6,396 nucleotides of DNA from Lachnospiraceae bacterium (GTDB lineage Bacteria; Bacillota; Clostridia; Lachnospirales; Lachnospiraceae): the NCBI GenBank assembly GCA_003484785.1, contig DNAD01000096.1:1-6396 (forward strand), written 5' to 3'. Made by a program: the position numbers and the translations under genes. The notes below the pieces were generated by a model that was not told the origin of the DNA, did not search any database, and saw only the letters and a list, made by a program, of their open reading frames with translations. Shown here in pieces: positions 1 through 5,147 of the stretch. Position 1 is the first letter of the stretch, and each line of letters begins with the position of its first letter.

Positions 1-942
1 GACGTTAAGATCATAACCGACCTGATGATGGGAGGAGACGGCACCAATGTCGAAGGCGAGCTGGGAGAGCTTCATTTAAGCGCAATTTCCGAGGCGATGA
101 ATCAGATGATGGGCTCCAGCGCCACCTCACTTTCCTCAATGCTCGGCAAGATGATAGATATATCACCTCCGGAAGCGACAAGAGTAGAGCTTGAAAATCT
201 GGATGTGGGAGATGTATCATCCTTCCTGAACGGTACCTTTGTTAAGATAACCTTCAGAATGCAGATCGGGGAGCTGATCGATTCAAAGATCATGCAGCTC
301 TATCCCGTGGATTTTGCGAAGGATCTTTATAATTATTTTATAGACAGCCAGGGCGGAGGAGCTTCCGCGGCGCCCGAGCCCGAACCGGCTCCGCCACCGC
401 CACCTGCGCCGATGGCCCCGGGCCCGGATCCGATGATGGGCGCGGGAATGGGCCAGCCCCAGATGGATATGTCAATGCAGCAGGGCATGGGAATGGGCAT
501 GCAGCAGGGCATGGGCATGGGGATGCAGCAGGGTATGGGCATGGGAATGCCTATGCAGCAGGGCATGGGCATGGGAATGGGTCAGCCGATGATGGGGCAG
601 CCCATGATGGGCCAGCCGATGATGGGACAGGCCATGATGCAGGCTCCGAACCTAAATATCCAGCCCGCATCCTTCCAGGCGTTTTCCAACGATGTAAACG
701 CCATGCAGTCCCAGGAGAACATTTCCCTGATAAAGGACGTGCCGCTTGAGGTTACGGTGGAGCTGGGACGTACCAGCAAGTCCATAAGCGATATCCTGGA
801 CTTTGCTCCGGGAACCATCATCGAGCTTGACAGGATCGCCGGAGAACCGGTGGATGTTCTTGTAAACGGCAAGATGGTCGCAAGAGGAGAGGTTGTTGTT
901 ATCGAGGAAAACTTTGGTGTCAGAGTTACCGAGATAATCTGA
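1..942 (+). CDS. fliY: Flagellar motor switch protein FliY (CheC-like phosphatase plus FliN domain), 5' end missing
   Basis: The reading frame is open from base 1 and ends with TGA at 940-942, giving 313 visible residues. The true start lies upstream; the first ATG (base 25) is inside a conserved domain. Residues 1-115 look like the second half of a CheC/FliY phosphatase domain. It carries the pattern S-x3-E-x2-N (S27, E31, N34) followed by P56-P57, matching the CheC-family active-site signature. Residues about 118-235 are a low-complexity linker, first Ala/Pro/Glu, then Met/Gly/Gln repeats. Residues about 240-313 are a FliN/SpoA domain ([18 protein letters not shown] to the end). By family knowledge FliY sits in the cytoplasmic C-ring and dephosphorylates CheY~P. 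The adjacent cheY supports this. Bacillus FliY is about 378 residues, so roughly 70-100 residues, probably including the other phosphatase site, are likely missing. fliM would be expected just upstream. Confidence 0.95.
   Translation, partial: DVKIITDLMMGGDGTNVEGELGELHLSAISEAMNQMMGSSATSLSSMLGKMIDISPPEATRVELENLDVGDVSSFLNGTFVKITFRMQIGELIDSKIMQLYPVDFAKDLYNYFIDSQGGGASAAPEPEPAPPPPPAPMAPGPDPMMGAGMGQPQMDMSMQQGMGMGMQQGMGMGMQQGMGMGMPMQQGMGMGMGQPMMGQPMMGQPMMGQAMMQAPNLNIQPASFQAFSNDVNAMQSQENISLIKDVPLEVTVELGRTSKSISDILDFAPGTIIELDRIAGEPVDVLVNGKMVARGEVVVIEENFGVRVTEII
475..576 (+). repeat. 24-bp tandem repeat encoding MQQGMGMG (four units) in the FliY linker
   Basis: Units lie at 475-498, 499-522, 523-546 and 553-576, with one extra Met-Pro pair (547-552) before the last. 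All four encode MQQGMGMG. They differ mainly at silent glycine positions (GGC, GGA, GGG, GGT), so the protein pattern is better conserved than the DNA. The repeat is in frame and the FliN domain downstream is intact. Confidence 0.95.
577..636 (+). repeat. 15-bp tandem repeat encoding MGQPM (four units) in the FliY linker
   Basis: Four consecutive 15-bp units (577-591, 592-606, 607-621, 622-636) encode [15 protein letters not shown] and MGQAM. They follow the 24-bp repeat directly and end about 80 bases before the FliN domain. Silent variation (GGT/GGG/GGC/GGA, CCG/CCC) again distinguishes the units. Confidence 0.93.
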
Positions 943-951
943 GAAAGCACT

Positions 952-964
952 GATCGGACCGATC
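952..964. other. Short perfect dyad just after the fliY stop
   Basis: GATCGG (952-957) and CCGATC (959-964) are perfect inverted repeats around a single A. As RNA this gives a five-pair stem with a GAC triloop. It is too weak and lacks the T run needed for a terminator. It resembles the stronger dyad over the fliP stop codon (2685-2702). Function is unknown. Confidence 0.4.
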
Positions 965-996
965 CGTATAAATGAGGGCCCGGACATGGGTAGGTT

Positions 997-1017
997 ATAG
1001 GAGGTTTATCCTCTTAT
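997..1017 (+). promoter_or_regulatory. Hairpin enclosing an AGGAGG motif upstream of cheY
   Basis: Bases 997-1004 (ATAGGAGG) pair with 1010-1017 (CCTCTTAT) across a TTTAT loop. The stem has eight pairs including one G-U. The left arm contains a perfect Shine-Dalgarno core, AGGAGG at 999-1004. This lies about 50 bases before the cheY start and is therefore not its ribosome binding site. An ATG at 1016 follows it by 11 bases and opens a 40-codon frame (1016-1138) overlapping the cheY start out of frame. The pairing is visible; a regulatory role is inference. Confidence 0.4.
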
Positions 1018-1042
1018 GATATATAAAAGTGGTTTAAAAGAC

Positions 1043-1049
1043 AGGAGAG
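1043..1049 (+). promoter_or_regulatory. Ribosome binding site of cheY
   Basis: AGGAGAG lies six bases before the ATG at 1056, in an A-rich context. It is the best-placed Shine-Dalgarno sequence in the window and fixes the cheY start. It contrasts with the weak sites before fliO, fliP, fliR, flhB and flhA. Confidence 0.85.
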
Positions 1050-1055
1050 TAAAAA

Positions 1056-1418
1056 ATGGCAAAAAATATTTTGATCAGCGACGATGCAGCTTTCATGAGA
1101 ATGATGATCAAGGATATTCTCACGAAAAACGGTTATAATGTTGTTGGCGAGGCAGAGAACGGAGCCAAGGCTGTTGAGAAGTATAACGAGCTCAAGCCCG
1201 ATCTTGTTCTCATGGATATTACAATGCCTGAAATGGACGGAATCCAGGCTCTGAAGAAGATCAAGGAGGGTGATCCCGGGGCAATGGTAATCATGTGTTC
1301 CGCCATGGGTCAGCAGGCCATGGTTATAGAGTCTATACAGGCGGGTGCCAAGGACTTTATCGTTAAGCCCTTCCAGGCAGACCGTGTTATCGAAGCGGTT
1401 AAAAAAGTCATAGGCTGA
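1056..1418 (+). CDS. cheY: Chemotaxis response regulator CheY
   Basis: This is a 120-residue single receiver domain with no output domain, the normal size for CheY. All receiver landmarks are present: acidic pair D9-D10 for Mg2+, phosphoacceptor D54 in MDITMPEMDG, switch residue S82 in the CSAMGQQ segment, F101 at the aromatic switch position, and K104 in the VKP motif. Many stretches (DDAAFMRMMIKDIL, CSAMGQQ, QAGAKDFIVKPFQADRV) are as I recall them from Bacillus CheY. By family knowledge it is phosphorylated by CheA and then binds the flagellar switch. FliY, encoded just upstream, would remove the phosphate. The start is fixed by a good ribosome binding site. It is followed by fliO after only eight bases, so the two are probably translated from one transcript. 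Confidence 0.97.
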   Translation: MAKNILISDDAAFMRMMIKDILTKNGYNVVGEAENGAKAVEKYNELKPDLVLMDITMPEMDGIQALKKIKEGDPGAMVIMCSAMGQQAMVIESIQAGAKDFIVKPFQADRVIEAVKKVIG

Positions 1419-1438
1419 CACGGGTCATGCTGTTAGCT
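1413..1438 (+). promoter_or_regulatory. Possible hairpin spanning the cheY stop with the fliO start in its loop
   Basis: Bases 1413-1420 can pair with 1431-1438 (eight pairs, two of them G-U) around a ten-base loop, 1421-1430. The cheY stop (1416-1418) is in the left arm and the fliO ATG (1427-1429) lies in the loop. fliO has no clear Shine-Dalgarno sequence here, so ribosomes finishing cheY may open the structure and reinitiate. This coupling is inferred. Confidence 0.35.
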
Positions 1439-1813
1439 CAGACATCGCGTATAGACAGCGCAGCCCAGTTTGCGACCGTACTGCTTGCGTTTGTTTTCGT
1501 TCTTGCCCTGACCCTGATAGGGACAAGGCTTGTGGGAAATTACCAGAAAAAGCAGTCAAAAACCGGAAATTTCGAAGCTCTGGAGGGCTTCAGGCTTTCA
1601 AATAACAAATATCTCCAGCTGGTCAGGATAGGCAGGAGATATTATGTTCTTGCCATCGGAAAGGACGAGATCGGGGTCGTTACTGAGGTGGACAGAGAGG
1701 AGTTGGAGTTTTCGGATGAAAACGCTGTGCCGGGAACAGGCTTCGGAAAGCTTCTGATCTCGGCGAAGGACCGGCTGGGGGATAAGGGCGGAAGAGCGGA
1801 TGAGGAGAGTTAA
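1427..1813 (+). CDS. fliO: Flagellar export-gate assembly protein FliO (FliZ of Bacillus)
   Basis: This 128-residue protein has one strong membrane segment at about residues 15-37 (QFATVLLAFVFVLALTLIGT). A basic stretch follows, then a small cytoplasmic domain with the FliO-like pattern LSNNKYLQLVRIGRRYYVLAIG at about residues 57-78 and a conserved acidic region after it. The tail is hydrophilic. In known systems FliO is a membrane protein that stabilises FliP during assembly of the FliP/FliQ/FliR gate and is not kept in the finished gate. Position between cheY and fliP strongly supports the call. Bacillus FliZ is longer (about 219 residues) and carries a signal sequence; none is evident here. 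The ATG at 1427 lacks a clear ribosome binding site. The gene overlaps the annotated fliP start by 14 bases. Confidence 0.88.
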   Translation: MLLAQTSRIDSAAQFATVLLAFVFVLALTLIGTRLVGNYQKKQSKTGNFEALEGFRLSNNKYLQLVRIGRRYYVLAIGKDEIGVVTEVDREELEFSDENAVPGTGFGKLLISAKDRLGDKGGRADEES

Positions 1814-2687
1814 GGAAACGGCGGGCAGCCGGATGAAAGCGTTCTTTTTTGTTCTGACGCTTTCATGTCTGGTCTGTCTGGTGCCCGTCAGGGCGGCTGC
1901 CGTTGATTCGGCGTACAATGACATAGGTATCATTGATGAGGATGACATAAACGAAAATAATACAGTGATAAACAGACCGGGATCAGCAGAGAATGCAGAT
2001 GATCTTAAGGAGCTGAATGTTTCCAATGACCTTACCCTGACCTACAGGGACGGGCAGGGAAATCTTACGGGGACCCTGCGTATTTTGATCACGCTTACCC
2101 TCATAGCGCTTGCTCCGACTATTGTCATCATGATGACGTCGTTCTCAAGGATACTGATCGTATTGCATTTTGTCAGAACGGCGTTGGGCACTCAGACCGC
2201 ACCTCCGAATCAGGTGCTTGTGGGCCTCTCTTTGTTTCTGACTTTTTTTATTATGAATCCGGTCATCACCGAAATAAACGAAAATGCGATAAAGCCCTTC
2301 GAGGCCGGGGAGATACAGCAGGAGGAGTTTATCGAGACGGCGCTTAAGCCTTTGAGGGAGTTCATGTACGGACAGACCATGAAGAAGGATGTCAGGATGT
2401 TTCTTGACATCGAAGGGATAGAGTCCGTGGATGATGTGGACGATATCCCTACCAGGGTGCTTGTGCCTTCGTTTATGATCAGCGAGCTGAGAACGGCATT
2501 TATCATAGGCTTTCTGATCTATATTCCGTTTATCGTCATAGACATGGTGGTAGCTTCGACGCTTATGTCGATGGGAATGATGATGCTGCCGCCTACGACC
2601 ATCTCGATGCCGTTTAAGATCCTTCTGTTCGTGCTGGCGGACGGATGGAATCTTGTGATCGTCAATCTCGTAAAGACTTTTATGTGA
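1800..2687 (+). CDS. fliP: Flagellar type III export-gate protein FliP
   Basis: The protein has 295 residues from this start. A signal-like segment (residues 12-34: MKAFFFVLTLSCLVCLVPVR then small residues) precedes an acidic stretch (about 36-78). The core then begins with TM1 (about 91-112). FliP hallmarks follow: MMTSFSRILIVLHFVR, TAPPNQVLVGLSLFLTFFIM, a soluble loop (about 158-220), LVPSFMISELRTAFIIGF, and MGMMMLPP at 258-265. Met260-262 match the methionine gasket that seals the channel in Salmonella FliP. By family knowledge five FliP subunits build the gate with FliQ and FliR. An alternative start at Met12 (base 1833) gives a more compact signal peptide and no overlap with fliO. Neither start has a strong ribosome binding site, so the start is uncertain by 11 residues. 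Salmonella FliP is about 245 residues; the extra length is mostly N-terminal. Confidence 0.96.
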   Translation: MRRVKETAGSRMKAFFFVLTLSCLVCLVPVRAAAVDSAYNDIGIIDEDDINENNTVINRPGSAENADDLKELNVSNDLTLTYRDGQGNLTGTLRILITLTLIALAPTIVIMMTSFSRILIVLHFVRTALGTQTAPPNQVLVGLSLFLTFFIMNPVITEINENAIKPFEAGEIQQEEFIETALKPLREFMYGQTMKKDVRMFLDIEGIESVDDVDDIPTRVLVPSFMISELRTAFIIGFLIYIPFIVIDMVVASTLMSMGMMMLPPTTISMPFKILLFVLADGWNLVIVNLVKTFM

Positions 2688-2702
2688 TCCGGGGACGGAT
2701 CA
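2685..2702 (+). promoter_or_regulatory. Perfect 7-bp hairpin overlapping the fliP stop codon
   Basis: TGATCCG (2685-2691) pairs perfectly with CGGATCA (2696-2702) around GGGA, a GNRA-type tetraloop, which is an especially stable RNA loop. The fliP stop TGA (2685-2687) forms the first three stem positions. No T run follows, so it is not a typical terminator. It could protect or process the mRNA between fliP and fliQ, or slow terminating ribosomes. Function is inferred. Confidence 0.5.
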
Positions 2703-2710
2703 GGGCCGGG

Positions 2711-2728
2711 GCTTTCGGGAGTGAAAGC
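2711..2728 (+). promoter_or_regulatory. Second perfect hairpin in the fliP-fliQ gap
   Basis: GCTTTC (2711-2716) pairs with GAAAGC (2723-2728) around a six-base loop, nine bases after the first hairpin. A purine-rich ribosome binding region for fliQ follows. There is no T run. Together the two stems fill most of the 69-base gap, the longest untranslated stretch between the export-gate genes fliO to flhB. Confidence 0.45.
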
Positions 2729-2740
2729 ACGGTAAAGGGG

Positions 2741-2750
2741 AAGGAAGGGG
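2741..2750 (+). promoter_or_regulatory. Ribosome binding region of fliQ
   Basis: AAGGAAGGGG ends six bases before the fliQ ATG at 2757. It sits in a long G/A tract (2734-2753). Either AAGGA or AGGGG could serve as the Shine-Dalgarno element. It gives fliQ its own initiation signal after the two hairpins. Confidence 0.7.
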
Positions 2751-2756
2751 AAATAT

Positions 2757-3026
2757 ATGACAATAGAAACAGTTGTGGATATCACAAGACAGACCTTTTA
2801 CATCATTGTACTGTGCTCGGCGCCGATGCTTCTGGTATCTCTCATTATCGGGCTTACTGTCAGCGTATTCCAGACCGTTACCTCCATTCAGGAACAGACC
2901 CTTACCTTCGTGCCCAAGTTTATCGGGATCTTCCTGATAATAATGCTGTTAGGCGAGTGGATCGCCAATAATATCACCGGGTTCATGGAGGAGCTCTGGG
3001 GGAATTTTGCGGTTTTTGTCAAGTAG
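2757..3026 (+). CDS. fliQ: Flagellar type III export-gate protein FliQ
   Basis: The 89-residue length is exactly typical of FliQ. Two membrane helices are visible, about residues 14-37 and 54-72, joined by the conserved FliQ loop with the motif QTVTSIQEQTLTFVPK (residues 39-54). In known systems four FliQ subunits wrap around the FliP/FliR complex in the inner membrane as part of the closed export gate. The start follows a purine-rich ribosome binding region. The TAG stop is three bases before the fliR start, so translation of the two is probably coupled. I see nothing unusual in the protein. Confidence 0.96.
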   Translation: MTIETVVDITRQTFYIIVLCSAPMLLVSLIIGLTVSVFQTVTSIQEQTLTFVPKFIGIFLIIMLLGEWIANNITGFMEELWGNFAVFVK

Positions 3027-3029
3027 CAT

Positions 3030-3821
3030 ATGATCGATTATTCTTTTTCCTTTGAGGATCTGGAATTATTTCTTCTGATCGTCGTGAGAATGGCGTCCTT
3101 TATCGTAACAGCGCCGTTCTTTTCGATAAACAACGTACCGAGGAGATTTAAGGCGGGGTTCTCCATCTTTCTGGCACTGATCATCTATGCGGTAATGCCG
3201 GTGCATACCCCGCTTTCCTACAATACGGTATACGGATATGCCGCCCTGGTGCTTAAGGAGGCCATGACCGGTCTTCTGATAGGCCTCGGGGCCAACCTTA
3301 TAGAATCGGTGGTACATTTCGCCGGGAAGCTTGCGGATATGGAGATCGGGCTGTCGATGGTACAGCTGATGGATCCGGCCACCCGTGAGATGACGGGCTT
3401 TACCGGGATGATGTACCAGTACGTGATAAGCCTTATGATGATAATAACGGGGATGCATTATTATTTCATAAGGGCAATGGTGGAAACCTACGAGCTGATA
3501 CCCATAGGAGGAGCGGTATTTGATTCCGAACAGATAACGGTAACGGTGATCCGTTTTCTCAGGGATTACATGAACATAGCCTTCAGGCTCTGCCTTCCGG
3601 TGGTGGTGGCTATCATGCTCGTAAATGTGGTGCTTGGGATACTGGCAAAGTCTGCGCCCCAGATAAACATGTTTTCCGTGGGGATACAGATAAAGATCTT
3701 TGCCGGCTTTGCGATACTCTTTATCACGGTTTCCACGCTTCCGAACCTCTCGGAATACATATTCAGGGAGATGAGGGTCATGATGACTGTTTTCACGGAA
3801 AGCCTCGCGGGCACGCTCTGA
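3030..3821 (+). CDS. fliR: Flagellar type III export-gate protein FliR
   Basis: The 263-residue length is normal for FliR (about 260). The protein is strongly hydrophobic, with several membrane segments at about 11-31, 43-57, 70-92, 128-147, 184-205 and 220-237. Family features include FFSINNVPRRFKAGFSIFLAL near the N-terminus, a conserved IGLSMVQLMDP segment (106-115), and LAKSAPQINMFSVGIQIK (205-222), the characteristic FliR motif before the last helix. In solved structures one FliR completes the FliP5-FliQ4-FliR1 gate. The ATG is three bases after the fliQ stop with no Shine-Dalgarno sequence in range, so expression probably depends on ribosomes arriving from fliQ. The gene ends 17 bases before flhB. 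A weak bulged stem (CCTCGCG 3803-3809 with CGC 3814-3816 and GAGG 3820-3823) covers the stop codon. Confidence 0.96.
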   Translation: MIDYSFSFEDLELFLLIVVRMASFIVTAPFFSINNVPRRFKAGFSIFLALIIYAVMPVHTPLSYNTVYGYAALVLKEAMTGLLIGLGANLIESVVHFAGKLADMEIGLSMVQLMDPATREMTGFTGMMYQYVISLMMIITGMHYYFIRAMVETYELIPIGGAVFDSEQITVTVIRFLRDYMNIAFRLCLPVVVAIMLVNVVLGILAKSAPQINMFSVGIQIKIFAGFAILFITVSTLPNLSEYIFREMRVMMTVFTESLAGTL

Positions 3822-3838
3822 GGATAACAGACCGGGAT

Positions 3839-4981
3839 ATGGGAGAGTACAGGGGAGAACAATTAAAAAACAGGCTCTTTGAACTGGAGCTTCAGTTCTT
3901 TGCAAAGGAAGGCCCCGGGGGAGAAAAGACCGAGGAGCCTACCGACAAGAAGCGTGAAGATACCAGAAAAGAGGGAAATGTCGCAAAGAGTAAGGAGATA
4001 GGGACTGCGGTAAGCCTTCTTGCGATGTTCATCACCATGAGGATCTACTGCGGAACTCTCGGGATACGCTTTCTCGAGACCTTCAGCTCGGTATACGGGC
4101 AGATGAACGATATCTCCACCTTTGTGGAGGGACAGATCCCGAAGCTCTTTGTACGAAAGCTGTTTATGACTGTTATCATAAACATCATCATTTATCTGGC
4201 GCCTTTTCTGCTGGTGGCCTTCATTGTGGCCTTCGTTACGGATCTGGTCCAGGTTAAATGGAAACCTACGGCCAAGCCTCTCACGCCCAAGTTCAGCAAG
4301 CTCGATCCCATAAAGGGGTTTAAAAAGATCTTCTCGGTGGACAAGCTGATGGAGCTGCTTAAATCGCTCATCAAGCTGATCATAATAGGAGGGGTCGTAT
4401 ATTCGACCATAAAAGATGAGCTTTCGACCATATTTCTCCTGTATGATATGTCCATTACCCAGGGGATACAGTTTTTCGGAAAGATAGTCATAGACATGGG
4501 CATTAAGGTCAGCGCTATCTATCTCATCCTTGGCTTTGCGGACTATGCTTACCAGAAGCATAAGTTCCACGAGGACATCAAGATGACCAAGCAGGAGGTC
4601 AAGGATGAAATGAAGAACGCCGAGGGAGATCCCCAGATCAAATCCAAACAGCGTCAGAGGATGATGGAGGCTTCCAGGAGGCGTATGATGCAGGCGGTGC
4701 CACAGGCAGACGTGGTCATCACCAACCCTACGCATTTCGCCGTGGCACTTAAATATGATCCCGAGGTGATGCCCGCGCCATATGTGCTGGCAAAGGGAGA
4801 GGATCTTCTTGCGGCAAGGATCAAGGAGGAGGCGAAGTCGCATAATATTGACATAGTCGAGAATAAACCGCTTGCAAGGATGCTGTATTACAACGTGGAG
4901 CTTGGGGCGATGATACCTCCGGAGCTCTATCAGACCGTGGCGGATATCCTCGCGGTGATATATAACAGAAAGAGTGCGTGA
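3839..4981 (+). CDS. flhB: Flagellar export switch protein FlhB
   Basis: The protein has 380 residues, slightly longer than the usual 350-360. A hydrophilic N-terminus contains the conserved LQFFA and GEKTEEPTDKKRED...RKEGNVAKSKEI segments. Four membrane regions follow at about 55-75, 107-136, 175-200 and 210-234. A charged linker with the GDP motif (263-265) leads to the cytoplasmic domain. The self-cleavage motif NPTH is intact at residues 296-299 (bases 4724-4735); in the family, cleavage between Asn and Pro switches export from rod/hook to filament substrates. The start at 3839 has only a weak ribosome site. AGGGGAG at 3851-3857 is a better Shine-Dalgarno match, but no standard in-frame start follows it at a useful distance. 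The chosen start gives about 15 residues before LQFFA, longer than many relatives. A 166-base gap separates it from flhA. Confidence 0.96.
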   Translation: MGEYRGEQLKNRLFELELQFFAKEGPGGEKTEEPTDKKREDTRKEGNVAKSKEIGTAVSLLAMFITMRIYCGTLGIRFLETFSSVYGQMNDISTFVEGQIPKLFVRKLFMTVIINIIIYLAPFLLVAFIVAFVTDLVQVKWKPTAKPLTPKFSKLDPIKGFKKIFSVDKLMELLKSLIKLIIIGGVVYSTIKDELSTIFLLYDMSITQGIQFFGKIVIDMGIKVSAIYLILGFADYAYQKHKFHEDIKMTKQEVKDEMKNAEGDPQIKSKQRQRMMEASRRRMMQAVPQADVVITNPTHFAVALKYDPEVMPAPYVLAKGEDLLAARIKEEAKSHNIDIVENKPLARMLYYNVELGAMIPPELYQTVADILAVIYNRKSA

Positions 4982-5147
4982 ACTCTGCGTTCTATCCACA
5001 AGGATGCAAATAAATGGAGTTTATTCGTGTTGAAAAATTACTTAAACACCTTTGCCTGTCTTTTTGCCCGACAGCATTGACGAAAAATCGTTACTATTCA
5101 CAGCCGAATCGCGCACTTAGCGTTAAGTCTTAAATCAGGTTTACTAT
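4982..5147 (+). other. AT-richer flhB-flhA gap with several short dyads
   Basis: This 166-base gap is about 39% GC by hand count, clearly lower than the genes around it (roughly 50%). It holds three small inverted repeats: CTGTC/GACAG (5056-5060 and 5070-5074), ACGA-AAAA-TCGT (5080-5091), and ACTTA-GCGT-TAAGT (5115-5128). None is followed by the T run of a terminator and no convincing promoter pair was found. The part from about 5080 to 5130 has the look of an interspersed intergenic element, but this rests on general impression and I cannot verify copies elsewhere. A possible small ORF crosses it. Confidence 0.45.
5014..5133 (+). CDS. Possible 39-residue ORF between flhB and flhA
   Basis: ATG at 5014 opens a frame ending with TAA at 5131-5133, 15 bases before flhA. 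AGGA (5001-5004) lies nine bases upstream, an acceptable ribosome site. The predicted peptide begins MEFIRVEKLLKHLCLSFC and continues with a basic, polar tail ending NRALSVKS. It has two cysteines (14 and 18), an amphipathic-looking first third, and no recognisable domain. The ORF could be chance, a by-product of an intergenic repeat, or a leader peptide coupling translation to flhA, whose own ribosome site is weak. I do not recognise it and give it low confidence. Confidence 0.22.
   Translation: MEFIRVEKLLKHLCLSFCPTALTKNRYYSQPNRALSVKS

Noticed and set aside
943..1055. A promoter for cheY (TATAAA at 967, TATGAT at 1015, or a sigma-28 site around CCGAT at 960)
   Set aside because: No matching -35 element lies at suitable spacing for the -10-like sequences, and the CCGAT has no TAAA about 15 bases upstream. 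cheY is more simply read as part of the operon.
1014..1421. A 135-codon minus-strand open frame opposite cheY
   Set aside because: It is in register with cheY codons and explained by the same codon avoidance. cheY is unmistakable.
2645..2971. A 108-codon plus-strand frame spanning the fliP end and fliQ
   Set aside because: It overlaps two certain genes out of frame, and its product has mixed composition with no membrane segment or domain.
3066..3905. A 279-codon open frame on the minus strand opposite fliR
   Set aside because: It is in codon register with fliR, the same codon-bias artefact. The product is rich in His, Arg, Tyr and Lys with no domain, and it spans the fliR-flhB junction.
3863..4999. 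A 378-codon open frame on the minus strand opposite flhB
   Set aside because: Its codons lie exactly opposite flhB codons, so it stays open because flhB avoids TTA, CTA and TCA codons; it ends at the TTA at 3863. The product has no recognisable domain, while flhB is intact and clearly recognised.
5004..5033. A nine-codon ORF starting at ATG 5004
   Set aside because: It is too short to support, with no usable ribosome site; its ATG overlaps the AGGA that would serve the longer frame at 5014.
5056..5074. A terminator after flhB
   Set aside because: The CTGTC/GACAG stem has only five pairs with a nine-base loop, and the T run is in the loop and not after the stem. Readthrough into flhA is expected.
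5030..5105. A promoter for flhA (TTGAAA at 5030, TTGACG at 5077, TACTAT at 5092)
   Set aside because: The -35-like and -10-like pieces do not pair at about 17 bases; TTGACG to TACTAT is only nine. A TAAA/GCCCGACA pair resembling sigma-28 is spaced too widely.
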